From the NCBI RefSeq assembly GCF_900106035.1, contig NZ_FNUC01000004.1:2542001-2606000 (forward strand): DNA of 64,000 nt. Direction: 5' to 3'. This document shows, one piece after another, positions 56,050 through 64,000 of the stretch. The position numbers and the translations under genes are program-made. This DNA comes from Jiangella alba. Lineage in GTDB: Bacteria; Actinomycetota; Actinomycetes; Jiangellales; Jiangellaceae. Within the stretch, counting starts at the first letter, position 1; each line of letters opens with the position of its first letter. The notes under the pieces are model-generated. The model did not search any database. It saw nothing but the letters and a program-made list of their open reading frames with translations, and had not been told where the DNA came from.

Positions 56050-56075
56050 GGCACTCCTCGGATTGGATATATGTC

Positions 56076-56092
56076 GGGATCGTATCGTTCCC
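56076..56092. promoter_or_regulatory. Palindrome upstream of the TetR gene
   Basis: GGGATCGTATCGTTCCC reads GGGAnCG-nnn-CGnTCCC, a 17-bp dyad 27 bp before the start and next to an AT-rich TATAT stretch (56067-56072) that can serve as -10. Probable autoregulatory operator. Confidence 0.5.
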
Positions 56093-56104
56093 GGCGCCGA
56101 ACCC

Positions 56105-56293
56105 TCAGCGGTAGTCGTCGTCGTCGAAGCCGACCGGCTGGCGTTGTTCCTGCGCATCGGCGGGGTCGACGTCGTCGGGGACGTCGCTCTCGGCGTCGTC
56201 GCCGGAGTCGGGATCGTCGACGAGGTCGCGGTGCTGCTCGGTCAGATCGCCCTCGGCGACCTCGGGATCGTCGTCGTGCCAACGTTCGGTCAC
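56105..56293 (-). CDS. Small acidic hypothetical protein
   Basis: 62 residues from GTG 56293 with a GGGAGG ribosome site 6 bases upstream. Very rich in Asp/Glu (DDDPEV, DDPDSGDD, DDVDPADAQE) and ends DDDDYR. No domain; probably disordered. Accepted because of its ribosome site and place between two genes; could still be spurious. Confidence 0.55.
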   Translation of the reverse strand: MTERWHDDDPEVAEGDLTEQHRDLVDDPDSGDDAESDVPDDVDPADAQEQRQPVGFDDDDYR

Positions 56294-56374
56294 CGTGCAC
56301 CTCCCGGGCCCGTGCCTCTCATCGACGGTACCCGCTCGCCGTCGCCGCAGTCGGCGGTGTGCCAACATCTCAGT

Positions 56375-57370
56375 GTGGAACGGATCGAGGCCTGGCCGGG
56401 TGAGCTGCGGACGCTCTCGACCGGGCGGCGCGTCTTCGTCCGCCACACCACGCCGCCCGCGACCGGCGGCGACGACGAGCGCACCCCGCTGGTGTACGTC
56501 CACGGCCTGGGCGGTTCGTCCACGAACTGGACGACGCTCATGCGCGAGCTGCGCGACGACGCCGAGCAGTGGGCGATCGACCTCCCCGGCTTCGGCGAGT
56601 CCCCGCCCGGCGACCACCACACCGTCGCCGAGTACGTCGCCGACGTCGTCGCGTTCCTCGAGACGTTCGACCGGCCGGTGCACCTGGTCGCGAACTCGCT
56701 CGGCGGCATGATCTGCGTCTACGTCGCCTCCCGGCGGCCCGACCTCGTGCTGACGCTGAGCCTCGTCTCGCCGGCGATGCCGCAGTACCGGCTGCCGTGG
56801 GCCGCGCAGGCGACCGCCGTCATGGCCGTGCCGTGGGTGGGCGAGCGCATCCTGCGCGCGGCGGCGGGCATCCCGACGGAGAAGCAGGCCGAGCGGCTGA
56901 CGGCCATGCTGTTCGCGAACGCGGCGGTGGTGCCGGTGGCCGAGCTGACGTTCGCGGCCGAGCAGCGCGACCGCTGGACCGGGAAGCCGTACGCCGACGC
57001 CGTCCTGCTGTCCGCCCTGCGCTCGATCGTCGCGCACTACACCCGGCCCGGACGGCAGTCCGCCTGGCGGGCGGCCGGGCACCTGCTGCGGCCGACGCTG
57101 GTGATCATGGGCGCGCGCGACGCGCTGGTCGGGCCGTGGGGACGCACCCGGTGGCGGCGGGCGCTGCGCTACGCCCGGCTCGTCTACATGCCCAACACCG
57201 GGCACGTCGCGATGATGGAGCACCCGGTTGCCGTCGCCGCCGTCATCCGCGAGTTCATCCGCGACGCGTCCAGAATCCGGACATCGGCGTCCACCAGGCG
57301 AACACTCGATCAGGGAATGCGGAATGCCGTGGCACCGTTGGCAGAGGAAAGAACCCACGCCTCGAACTGA
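56375..57370 (+). CDS. Alpha/beta hydrolase
   Basis: 331 residues from GTG 56375. Oxyanion motif VYVHGLGGSSTNW, nucleophile in VANSLGGM (an N-S-L-G elbow rather than G-x-S-x-G), acid region GARDALVGPWG and catalytic His in NTGHVAMME. Substrate unknown. Located between TetR and MoeZ genes; 11 bp separate it from moeZ so they may be cotranscribed. Confidence 0.85.
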   Translation: MERIEAWPGELRTLSTGRRVFVRHTTPPATGGDDERTPLVYVHGLGGSSTNWTTLMRELRDDAEQWAIDLPGFGESPPGDHHTVAEYVADVVAFLETFDRPVHLVANSLGGMICVYVASRRPDLVLTLSLVSPAMPQYRLPWAAQATAVMAVPWVGERILRAAAGIPTEKQAERLTAMLFANAAVVPVAELTFAAEQRDRWTGKPYADAVLLSALRSIVAHYTRPGRQSAWRAAGHLLRPTLVIMGARDALVGPWGRTRWRRALRYARLVYMPNTGHVAMMEHPVAVAAVIREFIRDASRIRTSASTRRTLDQGMRNAVAPLAEERTHASN

Positions 57371-57381
57371 CGGAGCCGATC

Positions 57382-58554
57382 GTGTCCCTGCCTCCTCTGG
57401 TGGAGCCCGCAGCTGAGCTCACAGTCGATGAGGTCCGCCGCTACTCCCGGCACCTCATCATCCCCGACGTCGGCATGGCCGGCCAGAAGCGGCTGAAGAA
57501 CGCGAAGGTGCTGGTCGTCGGCGCGGGCGGCCTCGGTTCGCCGGCCCTGCTGTACCTCGCCGCGGCCGGTGTCGGCACGCTGGGCATCGTCGAGTTCGAC
57601 GAGGTCGACGAGTCCAACCTGCAGCGCCAGGTCATCCACGGCCAGTCCGACATCGGCCGGTCCAAGGCGCAGTCGGCGCGCGACTCCGTCAAGGAGGTCA
57701 ACCCGTACGTCGACGTCGTCCTGCACGAGACGCGGCTCGACAACGACAACGTGCTGGACATCTTCTCCGGCTACGACCTCATCCTCGACGGCACCGACAA
57801 CTTCGCCACCCGCTACCTCGTCAACGACGCCGCCGTGCTGCTCGGCAAGCCGTACGTGTGGGGCTCGATCTACCGGTTCGAGGGCCAGGTCAGCGTGTTC
57901 TGGGCCGAGCACGGGCCGAACTACCGCGACCTCTACCCCGAGCCGCCGCCGCCCGGCATGGTGCCGTCGTGCGCCGAGGGCGGCGTGCTGGGCGTGCTGT
58001 GCGCGTCCATCGGCTCGATCATGGTCACCGAGGCGATCAAGCTCATCACCGGCATCGGCGACCCCCTGCTCGGCCGTCTGATGATCTACGACGCGCTCGA
58101 GATGAACTACACCACGCTGAAGATCCGCAAGGACCCCACGGCCGAGCCCGTCACCGAGCTGATCGACTACGAGGCGTTCTGCGGCACGCTCAGCGACGAA
58201 GCCGCAGAGGCCGCCGCCGACGCCACCATCTCGGTCGTGAAGCTCAAGGCCTGGCTCGACGAGCGCGAGGCCGGTCAGCGCGACTTCCTCCTCGTCGACG
58301 TGCGCGAGCCGAACGAGTACGAGATCAACCGCATCCCCGGCGCGGTGCTCATCCCGAAGAACGAGTTCCTCACCGGCGAGGCGCTGGGCAAGCTGCCGCA
58401 GGACAAGCAGGTCGTGCTGCACTGCAAGTCGGGCATGCGCTCGGCCGAGGCGCTGGCCGTCATCAAGGGCGCCGGCCTGGCCGACGCCGTGCACGTCGGT
58501 GGCGGAGTGGCCGCCTGGGTCAACCAGATCGACCCGTCGCAGCCTTCTTACTGA
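57382..58554 (+). CDS. moeZ: Adenylyltransferase/sulfurtransferase MoeZ
   Basis: 390 residues from GTG 57382. ThiF/E1-like domain 10-265 with nucleotide site VVGAGGLGSP and adenylation Cys C197 (VPSCAEGG), followed by a rhodanese domain about 285-388 with persulfide Cys C348 (LHCKSGMRS). No zinc CxxC pairs, as in the mycobacterial type. It activates the C-terminal glycine of MoaD-, ThiS- or CysO-like carriers and loads sulfur for molybdopterin, thiamine or cysteine formation. Confidence 0.93.
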   Translation: MSLPPLVEPAAELTVDEVRRYSRHLIIPDVGMAGQKRLKNAKVLVVGAGGLGSPALLYLAAAGVGTLGIVEFDEVDESNLQRQVIHGQSDIGRSKAQSARDSVKEVNPYVDVVLHETRLDNDNVLDIFSGYDLILDGTDNFATRYLVNDAAVLLGKPYVWGSIYRFEGQVSVFWAEHGPNYRDLYPEPPPPGMVPSCAEGGVLGVLCASIGSIMVTEAIKLITGIGDPLLGRLMIYDALEMNYTTLKIRKDPTAEPVTELIDYEAFCGTLSDEAAEAAADATISVVKLKAWLDEREAGQRDFLLVDVREPNEYEINRIPGAVLIPKNEFLTGEALGKLPQDKQVVLHCKSGMRSAEALAVIKGAGLADAVHVGGGVAAWVNQIDPSQPSY

Positions 58555-58565
58555 CCCGCTCACCC

Positions 58566-58605
58566 CCACCGGCCGCCCCGACCTCCGCGTCGCGGCGGCC
58601 GGTGG
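58566..58605. terminator. Terminator hairpin after moeZ
   Basis: CCACCGGCCGCC and GGCGGCCGGTGG are perfect 12-bp arms around a 16-nt loop, 11 bp after the moeZ stop. Confidence 0.7.
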
Positions 58606-58743
58606 CGGTTGCGGGCCGTCGGCGGTGTGGGCTCGTGTGCCGGGGACCCATGGTCGCCACCGGGCAGCAGCCACGTGGAGGCATGATGCCGTCACGGCGA
58701 TCCTGTGGAAGCTCAGTGTGCTCGGCCGTGAGCGTCTAGATGG

Positions 58744-58791
58744 CCCGCCCGGCTGGGAGGGCTTCCCACCCTATGGGCGGGTACCGACAGG
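58744..58791 (-). repeat. Dispersed repeat, copy 3, between convergent genes
   Basis: On the minus strand CTGTCGGTA, 8 nt, TAGGGT, then GGGAAGCCCTCCCAGCCGGG-type body as in copies 1 and 2; the distal ACCG arm is lost. It lies in the gap between the convergent moeZ and UPF0104 genes and would point antisense to moeZ. Confidence 0.72.
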
Positions 58792-58810
58792 GTCGGCGTT
58801 CGCGGCGCCG

Positions 58811-61213
58811 TCAGAGCATGTCGCGGCGCTGCATCTGGGTCCAGAAGACCCAGCCGGGCAGGATCGGCAGCCAGAACGACACCAGCCGGAACACCAGCAC
58901 CGCGGTCACGGCGGTGGTCGCGCCGACGCCGAGGGTGCTGACGCCCGCCGTGAGGGCGGCCTCGACGGCGCCCAGGCCACCGGGGGTCGGCACGGCCATG
59001 CCGAGCGTGTTGCCGACCAGCTGGACGACGGCCATGGCGGCGAGGTTCGCGGCGCCCCCGACCGCCTTCAGGCAGACGTAGAAGCAGAGGATCAGGCTGG
59101 CCGACTGCAGCACGATGCCGGCCAGCGCCACCAGCAGCTTGCGCGGGTTGCTGAGCACGTCCAGCAGCCGCGGCAGACCACGCTGGGCGAAGTCGCTCCA
59201 CAACGCCCGCAGCCGCAGCCGCACCGGCGGGATCAGCGCCAGCACGGCCGCGGCCGCCAGCACGATCAGCACGATGATCAGCGTGTTCAGCGACGGGTCG
59301 ATGTCGGGCGCCGCCGACGACCCGGACACGACGCCGAGGATGCCGATGACGGGGAACGTGATGGAGACGTTCGCCACCTGGTTCGCGGCGACGCTCGCCG
59401 CCGCCAGCGGGGCCGCCACGCCGGCCTTCGTCAGGACCCGGATGTTGATCGCGACGACGCCGACGGTGGCGGGCGCGAACAGCCGCAGGAAACCCAGTGA
59501 CACCTGCGCGCCGACCACCCGCCAGAACGGCACCTTCTCCGGCACGAACCCGAGCAGCGCGAACGCCGCGCCGAGGTAGCTGGTGAACATCAGCACGATC
59601 GCGATGAACAGCCACCGCCAGTCGGTCTGCGACCACAGCTGGGTGAGCGACACGTCGGACAGCTGGGTGCCGACGAGGTAGACGGCGAACACCGCGCCGA
59701 CACCGGTGAGCAGCGACAACGGCCGCAGCCGCTGCAGCCGCACCGGCTCGTCGGGCTCTTGGCCGGTGCTGCTGACCAGGCCGTCGCGCAGCTTGGTGAG
59801 GACGTCGCGGCGCCCCTTGAGGTCCATGCGGGTCGACCGGGCCAGCGCGACCGGCTGCAGCAGCGGGATGGCGGCGCTGACGACGTCGCGGCCGAGCACC
59901 CGGATGGCGGTGGCGATGGTGCGGTCGACGCCGACGACGAGGGCGCAGCCGACCAGCGCCTGGGCGAGGTCGGCGCGGATCGCCAGCTCCGGCGCGGCCA
60001 CCTCGCCACCGGACGGGTCGAGCAGCCACACCTTGCCGGCGTCGGAGACGAGGATGGTCCGGCCGGAGATGCGCCGGTGCGCCACCTCGTTGCGGCGCAG
60101 CCGCCCGAGCTGGCGCCACAGGTCCTCGAGCATGGCGTCGGTGACCTGGTCGGCCGGCATGTTGGCGAGGATGGTGCCGGGCACGTGGTCGTAGACGATG
60201 GCGGCGGCGTCGGACCCGATGCGCAGCACGTTGCGCAGCTTCGGCGTCCGGGCGCCGGCCCGCGAGACGGCGAGGGCCTGCAGCGTGATCTGGTTGACGG
60301 CGTTGCGCATCGTCACCATCTGCCGCGGCAGCACCTCTTCGCGGGTGCGGATCTGGTCGGCGGCGCGGACGACGAGGCCTGCGCCGTCGTTGTCGCGGTC
60401 CAGGACGAGGATGCCGAGAGTGCCCTGCGTGCTCTCGGCGATGTAGCGGCGGTACTTGTCGACGGGGTCGGCGCGCAGCGTGGTGACGTCGTAGCCGTTG
60501 TCGCGCAGGACGGCGGCCACCTTGTGCCCGTTCGGCGCCAGCGACGGCTGCCCGCTGATCAGCCGGACCAGCAGGCCCATCGCGCGGCCGAGGGCGAGGG
60601 AGACCAGCAGGCCGCCCACGGTGACCTCGCCCTGGAACAGCCAGACGGCGAAACTGCCGGCGATCGCGAGCCCGGCGACCTGACGAATGCGCGGCAGCTG
60701 CAGCCGCGACACCACCGTCATCATCGCGACCAGCAGCGTCGGCATCGCGGGCACGGCCGTGCCGTCGAACCCGTCGACGACCGGGACGAAGGTGTCGTGC
60801 AGCCGCTCCGGCGCCGACCCGGCCAGCCAGTTCGACAGCAGTGCCGCCGCGACGGAGGCCACCGCGCCGGCGGCCAGCAGCTCGACCGTCGTCCGCATGC
60901 GGCCGCGGACCATCAGCAGGAACACCAGCACCGGCGGCAGCAGCAGGCTGGCCAGCTCGGACGCCAGCGCGATGAAGTCGACCGGGCCGCTCGGGACGAC
61001 CCGGTTGAGAGCGGCGAGGTCGGCGGTCAGGCTGGTGAGCGTGCGCTCTGCCACGACCGCGAGCGCTGCCAGCGCCGTCATCAGCACCAGCATGAACACC
61101 AGGCGCAGGAGGTCGATGGGGCGCCGGGTACGACGAGGCAGCGGGGGCTCCTCGACCACGATCTTGCCGGCCGGGACCCGCCGCGCGCGTGTCGCCTCGG
61201 TCGTCTCCGTCAT
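58811..61213 (-). CDS. UPF0104/lysylphosphatidylglycerol-synthase-type membrane protein with kinase-like domain, paralogue A
   Basis: 800 residues from ATG 61213 (MTETTEATRA; start shared in position with the neighbouring paralogue). Several N-terminal helices (about 30-230), a soluble part about 245-480 with GQPSLAPNGHK and a kinase-like HRRISGRTILV (H379) then DPSGGEV, and a UPF0104 membrane domain about 490-790 (FLRLFAPATVGVVAINIRVL, PTPGGLGAVEAAL). The catalytic Asp of kinases after the His is absent. Possibly a lipid flippase with a regulatory pseudokinase. Confidence 0.82.
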   Translation of the reverse strand: MTETTEATRARRVPAGKIVVEEPPLPRRTRRPIDLLRLVFMLVLMTALAALAVVAERTLTSLTADLAALNRVVPSGPVDFIALASELASLLLPPVLVFLLMVRGRMRTTVELLAAGAVASVAAALLSNWLAGSAPERLHDTFVPVVDGFDGTAVPAMPTLLVAMMTVVSRLQLPRIRQVAGLAIAGSFAVWLFQGEVTVGGLLVSLALGRAMGLLVRLISGQPSLAPNGHKVAAVLRDNGYDVTTLRADPVDKYRRYIAESTQGTLGILVLDRDNDGAGLVVRAADQIRTREEVLPRQMVTMRNAVNQITLQALAVSRAGARTPKLRNVLRIGSDAAAIVYDHVPGTILANMPADQVTDAMLEDLWRQLGRLRRNEVAHRRISGRTILVSDAGKVWLLDPSGGEVAAPELAIRADLAQALVGCALVVGVDRTIATAIRVLGRDVVSAAIPLLQPVALARSTRMDLKGRRDVLTKLRDGLVSSTGQEPDEPVRLQRLRPLSLLTGVGAVFAVYLVGTQLSDVSLTQLWSQTDWRWLFIAIVLMFTSYLGAAFALLGFVPEKVPFWRVVGAQVSLGFLRLFAPATVGVVAINIRVLTKAGVAAPLAAASVAANQVANVSITFPVIGILGVVSGSSAAPDIDPSLNTLIIVLIVLAAAAVLALIPPVRLRLRALWSDFAQRGLPRLLDVLSNPRKLLVALAGIVLQSASLILCFYVCLKAVGGAANLAAMAVVQLVGNTLGMAVPTPGGLGAVEAALTAGVSTLGVGATTAVTAVLVFRLVSFWLPILPGWVFWTQMQRRDML

Positions 61214-61265
61214 CGCAGACCGATCGTCGCATGCGCCCGGCTCGCTCATGGCGACGACCCGCGAG

Positions 61266-63653
61266 TCAGAGCAGGTCGCGCCGCCGCATCTGGGTCCACA
61301 ACACCCAGCCTGGCAGGATCGGCAGCCAGAACGACACGATGCGGAAGACCAGTACGGCGGTGACGGCCGCGGAGGCCGGGACGCCCAGGGTGCTGACGCC
61401 GGCGGTCAGCGCCGCCTCGACGGCGCCGAGGCCGCCGGGGGTCGGCACGGCGGTGCCCAGCGTGTTGCCGACCAGCTGGACGACCGCGAGCCCGGCCAGG
61501 TTCACCGTCTCGCCGACCGCCAGCAGGCAGGCGTAGAAGCAGAGGATGAGGCTCGCCGTCTGGCCCAGGATGCCGCCGACGGCCATGGCCAGCTTCCGCG
61601 GGTCGCTCAGCACGTCCAGCAGCCGGGGCAGGCCGCGCTCGGCGAAGTCGCTCCACAGCGTGCGCAGCCGCGACCGCACCGGCGGGATGATCGCGACGAC
61701 CGACGCCGCCAGCAGCAGCCCCAGCACCACGATCAGCGTGCTCGACGACGGCAGCCCCGGCAGGGCGTTGTACCCGGACACCACCGCCAGCACGGCCAGC
61801 AGCGGGAACGTGACGGCGACCTGGGCGACCTGGTTGGCCGCGACGCTCGCCGCCGCCAGCGGCGCCGCCACCCCGGACTTCGTCAGCAGCCGGATGTTCA
61901 TCGCGACGTTGCCGACCGTGGTGGGCGCCATCAGCCGCAGGAACCCGATGGCGACCTGCGCGCCGACGACGCGCCAGAACGGCACCCGCTCCGGCACGAA
62001 GCCGAGCAGGCCGAGCGCCATCGTCAGGTAGTTGGTGAACATCAGGCCGATCGCGAGGATCAGCCAGCGCCAGTCGGTGCGGTCCCACAACTCGGTGAAC
62101 GACACGTCCGACAGCTGGGTGCCGACCAGGTACACCGCGACGACCGTGCCCACGCCGGTGAGCAGCGACAGCGGCCGGATGCGCTGCAGTCGCAGCGGCT
62201 CGGCCGGCGCGCCGAGGCGGTCGACCAGCCGGTCGCGCAGCCGGATCAGCACCTCGCGGTGGCCCTTGACGTGCTGCCGGGTGCCCGGGGTCAGCGCGAT
62301 CGGCTGCAGCAGCGGGATGGCCGCGCGCACGACGTCCGGGCCGAGCACCTCCAGCGCGGTGTCGACGACGCGCTCCGGGCCGGCGACGATGCTGGTGGCG
62401 GTGAGTGCCTGCGCGAGGTCGGTGCGCATGGCGATGTCGGTGGCGGCGAGCTCGCCGCCGGACGGGCTGAGCAGCCAGATGCGGCTGCTGTCGTCGGCGA
62501 TGATGGTGCGCCCGGACAGCCGCCGGTGCGCGACCTGGCCGCGGCGCAGGTCGCCGAGCTGGCGCCAGAGGTCGACCAGCATGTCGTCGGTGACGTCGTC
62601 GGCGGTGAGGTCGCTCAGCGCGGTGCCGTGCACGTAGTCGTAGACCAGCGCGGCGGAGTCGCCGTCGATGCGCAGGACGGTGCGCAGCTCAGGCGTGCGG
62701 GCGCCGGCCCGGGCCACGGCGAACGACTGCAGCGCGATGCGGTCGATGGCGTCGCGCAGCGTCACCGTCTGCCGGGGCAGCACCTCTTCGCGGGTGCGCA
62801 GCTGGTCGACCGTCCGGGCGATGGTGCCGGCGCCCTCGTGGTTGCGGTCCAGCACGAGCACGCTGTAGCGGGCCTCGGGGGTCTCGGCGGTGAGCCGGCG
62901 GTAGTCGCCGGACGGGTCCGCGCGCAGCGCCTTCAGCTGGTAGCCGGCCGCCTCGAGCGTCGCGGCGATCTTCTGACCGCTCGGCGCCAGCGACGGCTGA
63001 CCGCCGACGATGCGCACCAGCAGCCCGGCCGCGACGCCGACGCTGGTGGCGATCAGCAGGCCGCCGACCGTGGCGTCGCCCTGCAGCAGCTCGACGGCGT
63101 ACGTGCCGGCGATCGCGAACAGCGCGACCTGCCGCAGCCGCCGCACGTCCAGCTGCGACACGACGGTGACGACGGCCACCAGCAGCGCCGAGTAGGCCGG
63201 CACCGGCGTGGCCTCGGCGCCGTCGACGATCGGGACCAGGCTGTCGTGCAGTCGCTGCGGCGCCGGCCCGGTCAGCCACTCGGACACCAGCGCGGCGGCG
63301 ACCGACGCGGTGACGCCGGCCAGCAGCAGCTCGACGGTGGTGCGCACGCGGCCGCGGATCATCAGCACCGCGACCAGCACGATCGGGATGACGACGCCGG
63401 CCAGGTTCGCGGTGAAGTCGACGATGCCGACGATGCTGCCCGGCACCCGGGTGTTGAGATCGGCCAGATCCTCGGTGATCGCCGTCATCGTCCGCTCGGC
63501 GATGATCGACATCGCGACCAGGCCGGTGAGCACGCCGCTCACGATCAGCAGCGAGACGACGTCGGCCGGTCGGCGGGTGCGTGGAGGCAGCGGCGGCTCG
63601 TCGACCACGATCTCGTCGGCCGACGTGTTGTCGCTGTCTCTGGGTTCCGTCAT
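61266..63653 (-). CDS. UPF0104 membrane protein with degenerate kinase-like domain, paralogue B
   Basis: 795 residues from ATG 63653. Same architecture as paralogue A and similar throughout (GQPSLAPSGQK, HRRLSGRTIIA, LMAPTTVGNVAMNIRLL, PTPGGLGAVEAALTAGVSTLG). In the DPSGG position it has SPSGG, so even more divergent from an active kinase. The two genes lie 52 bp apart in the same orientation, a tandem duplication. It is divergent from the alkyltransferase-like gene. Confidence 0.82.
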   Translation of the reverse strand: MTEPRDSDNTSADEIVVDEPPLPPRTRRPADVVSLLIVSGVLTGLVAMSIIAERTMTAITEDLADLNTRVPGSIVGIVDFTANLAGVVIPIVLVAVLMIRGRVRTTVELLLAGVTASVAAALVSEWLTGPAPQRLHDSLVPIVDGAEATPVPAYSALLVAVVTVVSQLDVRRLRQVALFAIAGTYAVELLQGDATVGGLLIATSVGVAAGLLVRIVGGQPSLAPSGQKIAATLEAAGYQLKALRADPSGDYRRLTAETPEARYSVLVLDRNHEGAGTIARTVDQLRTREEVLPRQTVTLRDAIDRIALQSFAVARAGARTPELRTVLRIDGDSAALVYDYVHGTALSDLTADDVTDDMLVDLWRQLGDLRRGQVAHRRLSGRTIIADDSSRIWLLSPSGGELAATDIAMRTDLAQALTATSIVAGPERVVDTALEVLGPDVVRAAIPLLQPIALTPGTRQHVKGHREVLIRLRDRLVDRLGAPAEPLRLQRIRPLSLLTGVGTVVAVYLVGTQLSDVSFTELWDRTDWRWLILAIGLMFTNYLTMALGLLGFVPERVPFWRVVGAQVAIGFLRLMAPTTVGNVAMNIRLLTKSGVAAPLAAASVAANQVAQVAVTFPLLAVLAVVSGYNALPGLPSSSTLIVVLGLLLAASVVAIIPPVRSRLRTLWSDFAERGLPRLLDVLSDPRKLAMAVGGILGQTASLILCFYACLLAVGETVNLAGLAVVQLVGNTLGTAVPTPGGLGAVEAALTAGVSTLGVPASAAVTAVLVFRIVSFWLPILPGWVLWTQMRRRDLL

Positions 63654-63708
63654 CGAAGGAGCATCGTCGCACGCCGGGCCGCGCGCGGCGGTCAGGCACG
63701 ATGGGCGG

Positions 63709-64000
63709 ATGGACGACGAGTACGCCGAGGCCGTGCTGAGCGTGGTCGAGCGCATCCCGCCGGGCCGGGCCATGTCCTATGGTGCCATCGCCGACGTCGT
63801 GGGCGAGACCCTCGGCCGTGGCGGCCCCCGCCAGGTCGGCACCGTCATGTCGACGGTCGGCGGGACGGTGTCCTGGTGGCGGGTGGTGACGGCGGCCGGC
63901 CGGCCGCCGCGGGGGCACGAGGTCCGGGCGCTGACCGAGTTCGCCGCCGAGGGAACGCCGTTGACGCGTGACGGTGAGCGGGTCGATCTGCGGCGGGCCG
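63709..64000 (+). CDS. Alkyltransferase-like (ATL/MGMT-family) DNA-binding protein, 3' end outside window
   Basis: 97 residues visible from ATG 63709; CACGAT ends 6 nt upstream, so leaderless. MSYGAIADVVG and GPRQVGTVMSTVGG are the MGMT recognition-helix region. Where the methyltransferase has PCHR, this protein has SWWRVV, so the acceptor cysteine is missing: an ATL that marks O6-alkylguanine for nucleotide excision repair. Runs off the window edge without a stop. Confidence 0.82.
   Translation, partial: MDDEYAEAVLSVVERIPPGRAMSYGAIADVVGETLGRGGPRQVGTVMSTVGGTVSWWRVVTAAGRPPRGHEVRALTEFAAEGTPLTRDGERVDLRRA

Noticed and set aside
60687-63708. Plus-strand open frame running into the alkyltransferase-like gene
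   Set aside because: Antisense to two UPF0104 paralogues; only the last part from 63709 is a real gene.

Overview
The window is a gapless stretch of very GC-rich chromosome (strong third-position G/C bias, frequent GTG starts, many apparently leaderless genes, few gaps). Gene content points to a high-GC actinobacterium: a SigE/zinc anti-sigma/RseB-like/HtrA/TatB block, a DEAD helicase/ferritin-like/DUF3107/TetR/hydrolase/MoeZ block that I recall in the same order in mycobacteria, an actinobacterial DnaE with an intact PHP site, and YkuD and UPF0104 proteins. I cannot name the genus from sequence alone. I saw no rRNA, tRNA, CRISPR array, phage or transposase gene.

Layout. 1-8.2 kb: end of a leucyl aminopeptidase gene, small enzymes and acetyltransferases, a divergent HxlR-regulator/hydrolase pair, a YdeP-type molybdopterin oxidoreductase divergent from fdhD, and an O-methyltransferase. 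8.3-12.9 kb: envelope-stress block sigE, anti-sigma, RseB-like, htrA, tatB with a probable autoregulated ECF promoter. 13.3-21.4 kb: a GntR-controlled operon with a complete sugar ABC importer except its ATPase, a short-chain dehydrogenase, a glucarate-dehydratase-like enolase-superfamily enzyme and an (alpha/alpha)6 glycosidase, probably a catabolic route for a sugar or sugar-acid glycoside. 21.5-24.9 kb: small secreted protein, OmpR-type two-component pair, and a coupled lipoprotein with an intradiol-dioxygenase fold. 24.9-27.4 kb: a frameshifted lipoprotein gene, Mrp and MarR. 27.9-32.1 kb: a 1396-residue secreted ThuA/glucose-dehydrogenase-like/PKD/CBM6/DUF1349 protein behind a LacI-type operator. 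32.3-35.4 kb: YkoEDC-type thiamine-precursor ECF importer under a TPP riboswitch. 35.5-45.2 kb: housekeeping singles (lipoprotein, acyltransferase, HNH nuclease, YflT-like, CorA, phosphatase, DUF6758-like, PHP, MarC, RecB-like nuclease, L,D-transpeptidase, TetR). 45.2-52.6 kb: dnaE, a LuxR-type large ATPase regulator, and a threonine-dehydratase-like enzyme. 52.6-58.6 kb: DEAD helicase to MoeZ. 58.8-63.7 kb: two tandem paralogues with a degenerate kinase-like domain joined to a UPF0104 membrane domain, then the start of an alkyltransferase-like gene.

Most unusual signals: (1) a 167-bp palindrome whose perfect 21-bp ends supply the TAG stop codons of both convergent flanking genes; (2) three copies of a ~50-bp repeat carrying a motif that matches the RecA-independent DNA-damage (PafBC-type) promoter, two of them pointing antisense into convergent gene ends, plus a related motif directly in front of a RecB-like nuclease gene; (3) the tandem pseudokinase-UPF0104 pair; (4) the sugar-acid operon; (5) the two-component system coupled to a secreted intradiol-fold lipoprotein. 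All functional assignments rest on motif recognition by eye; no database search was run.
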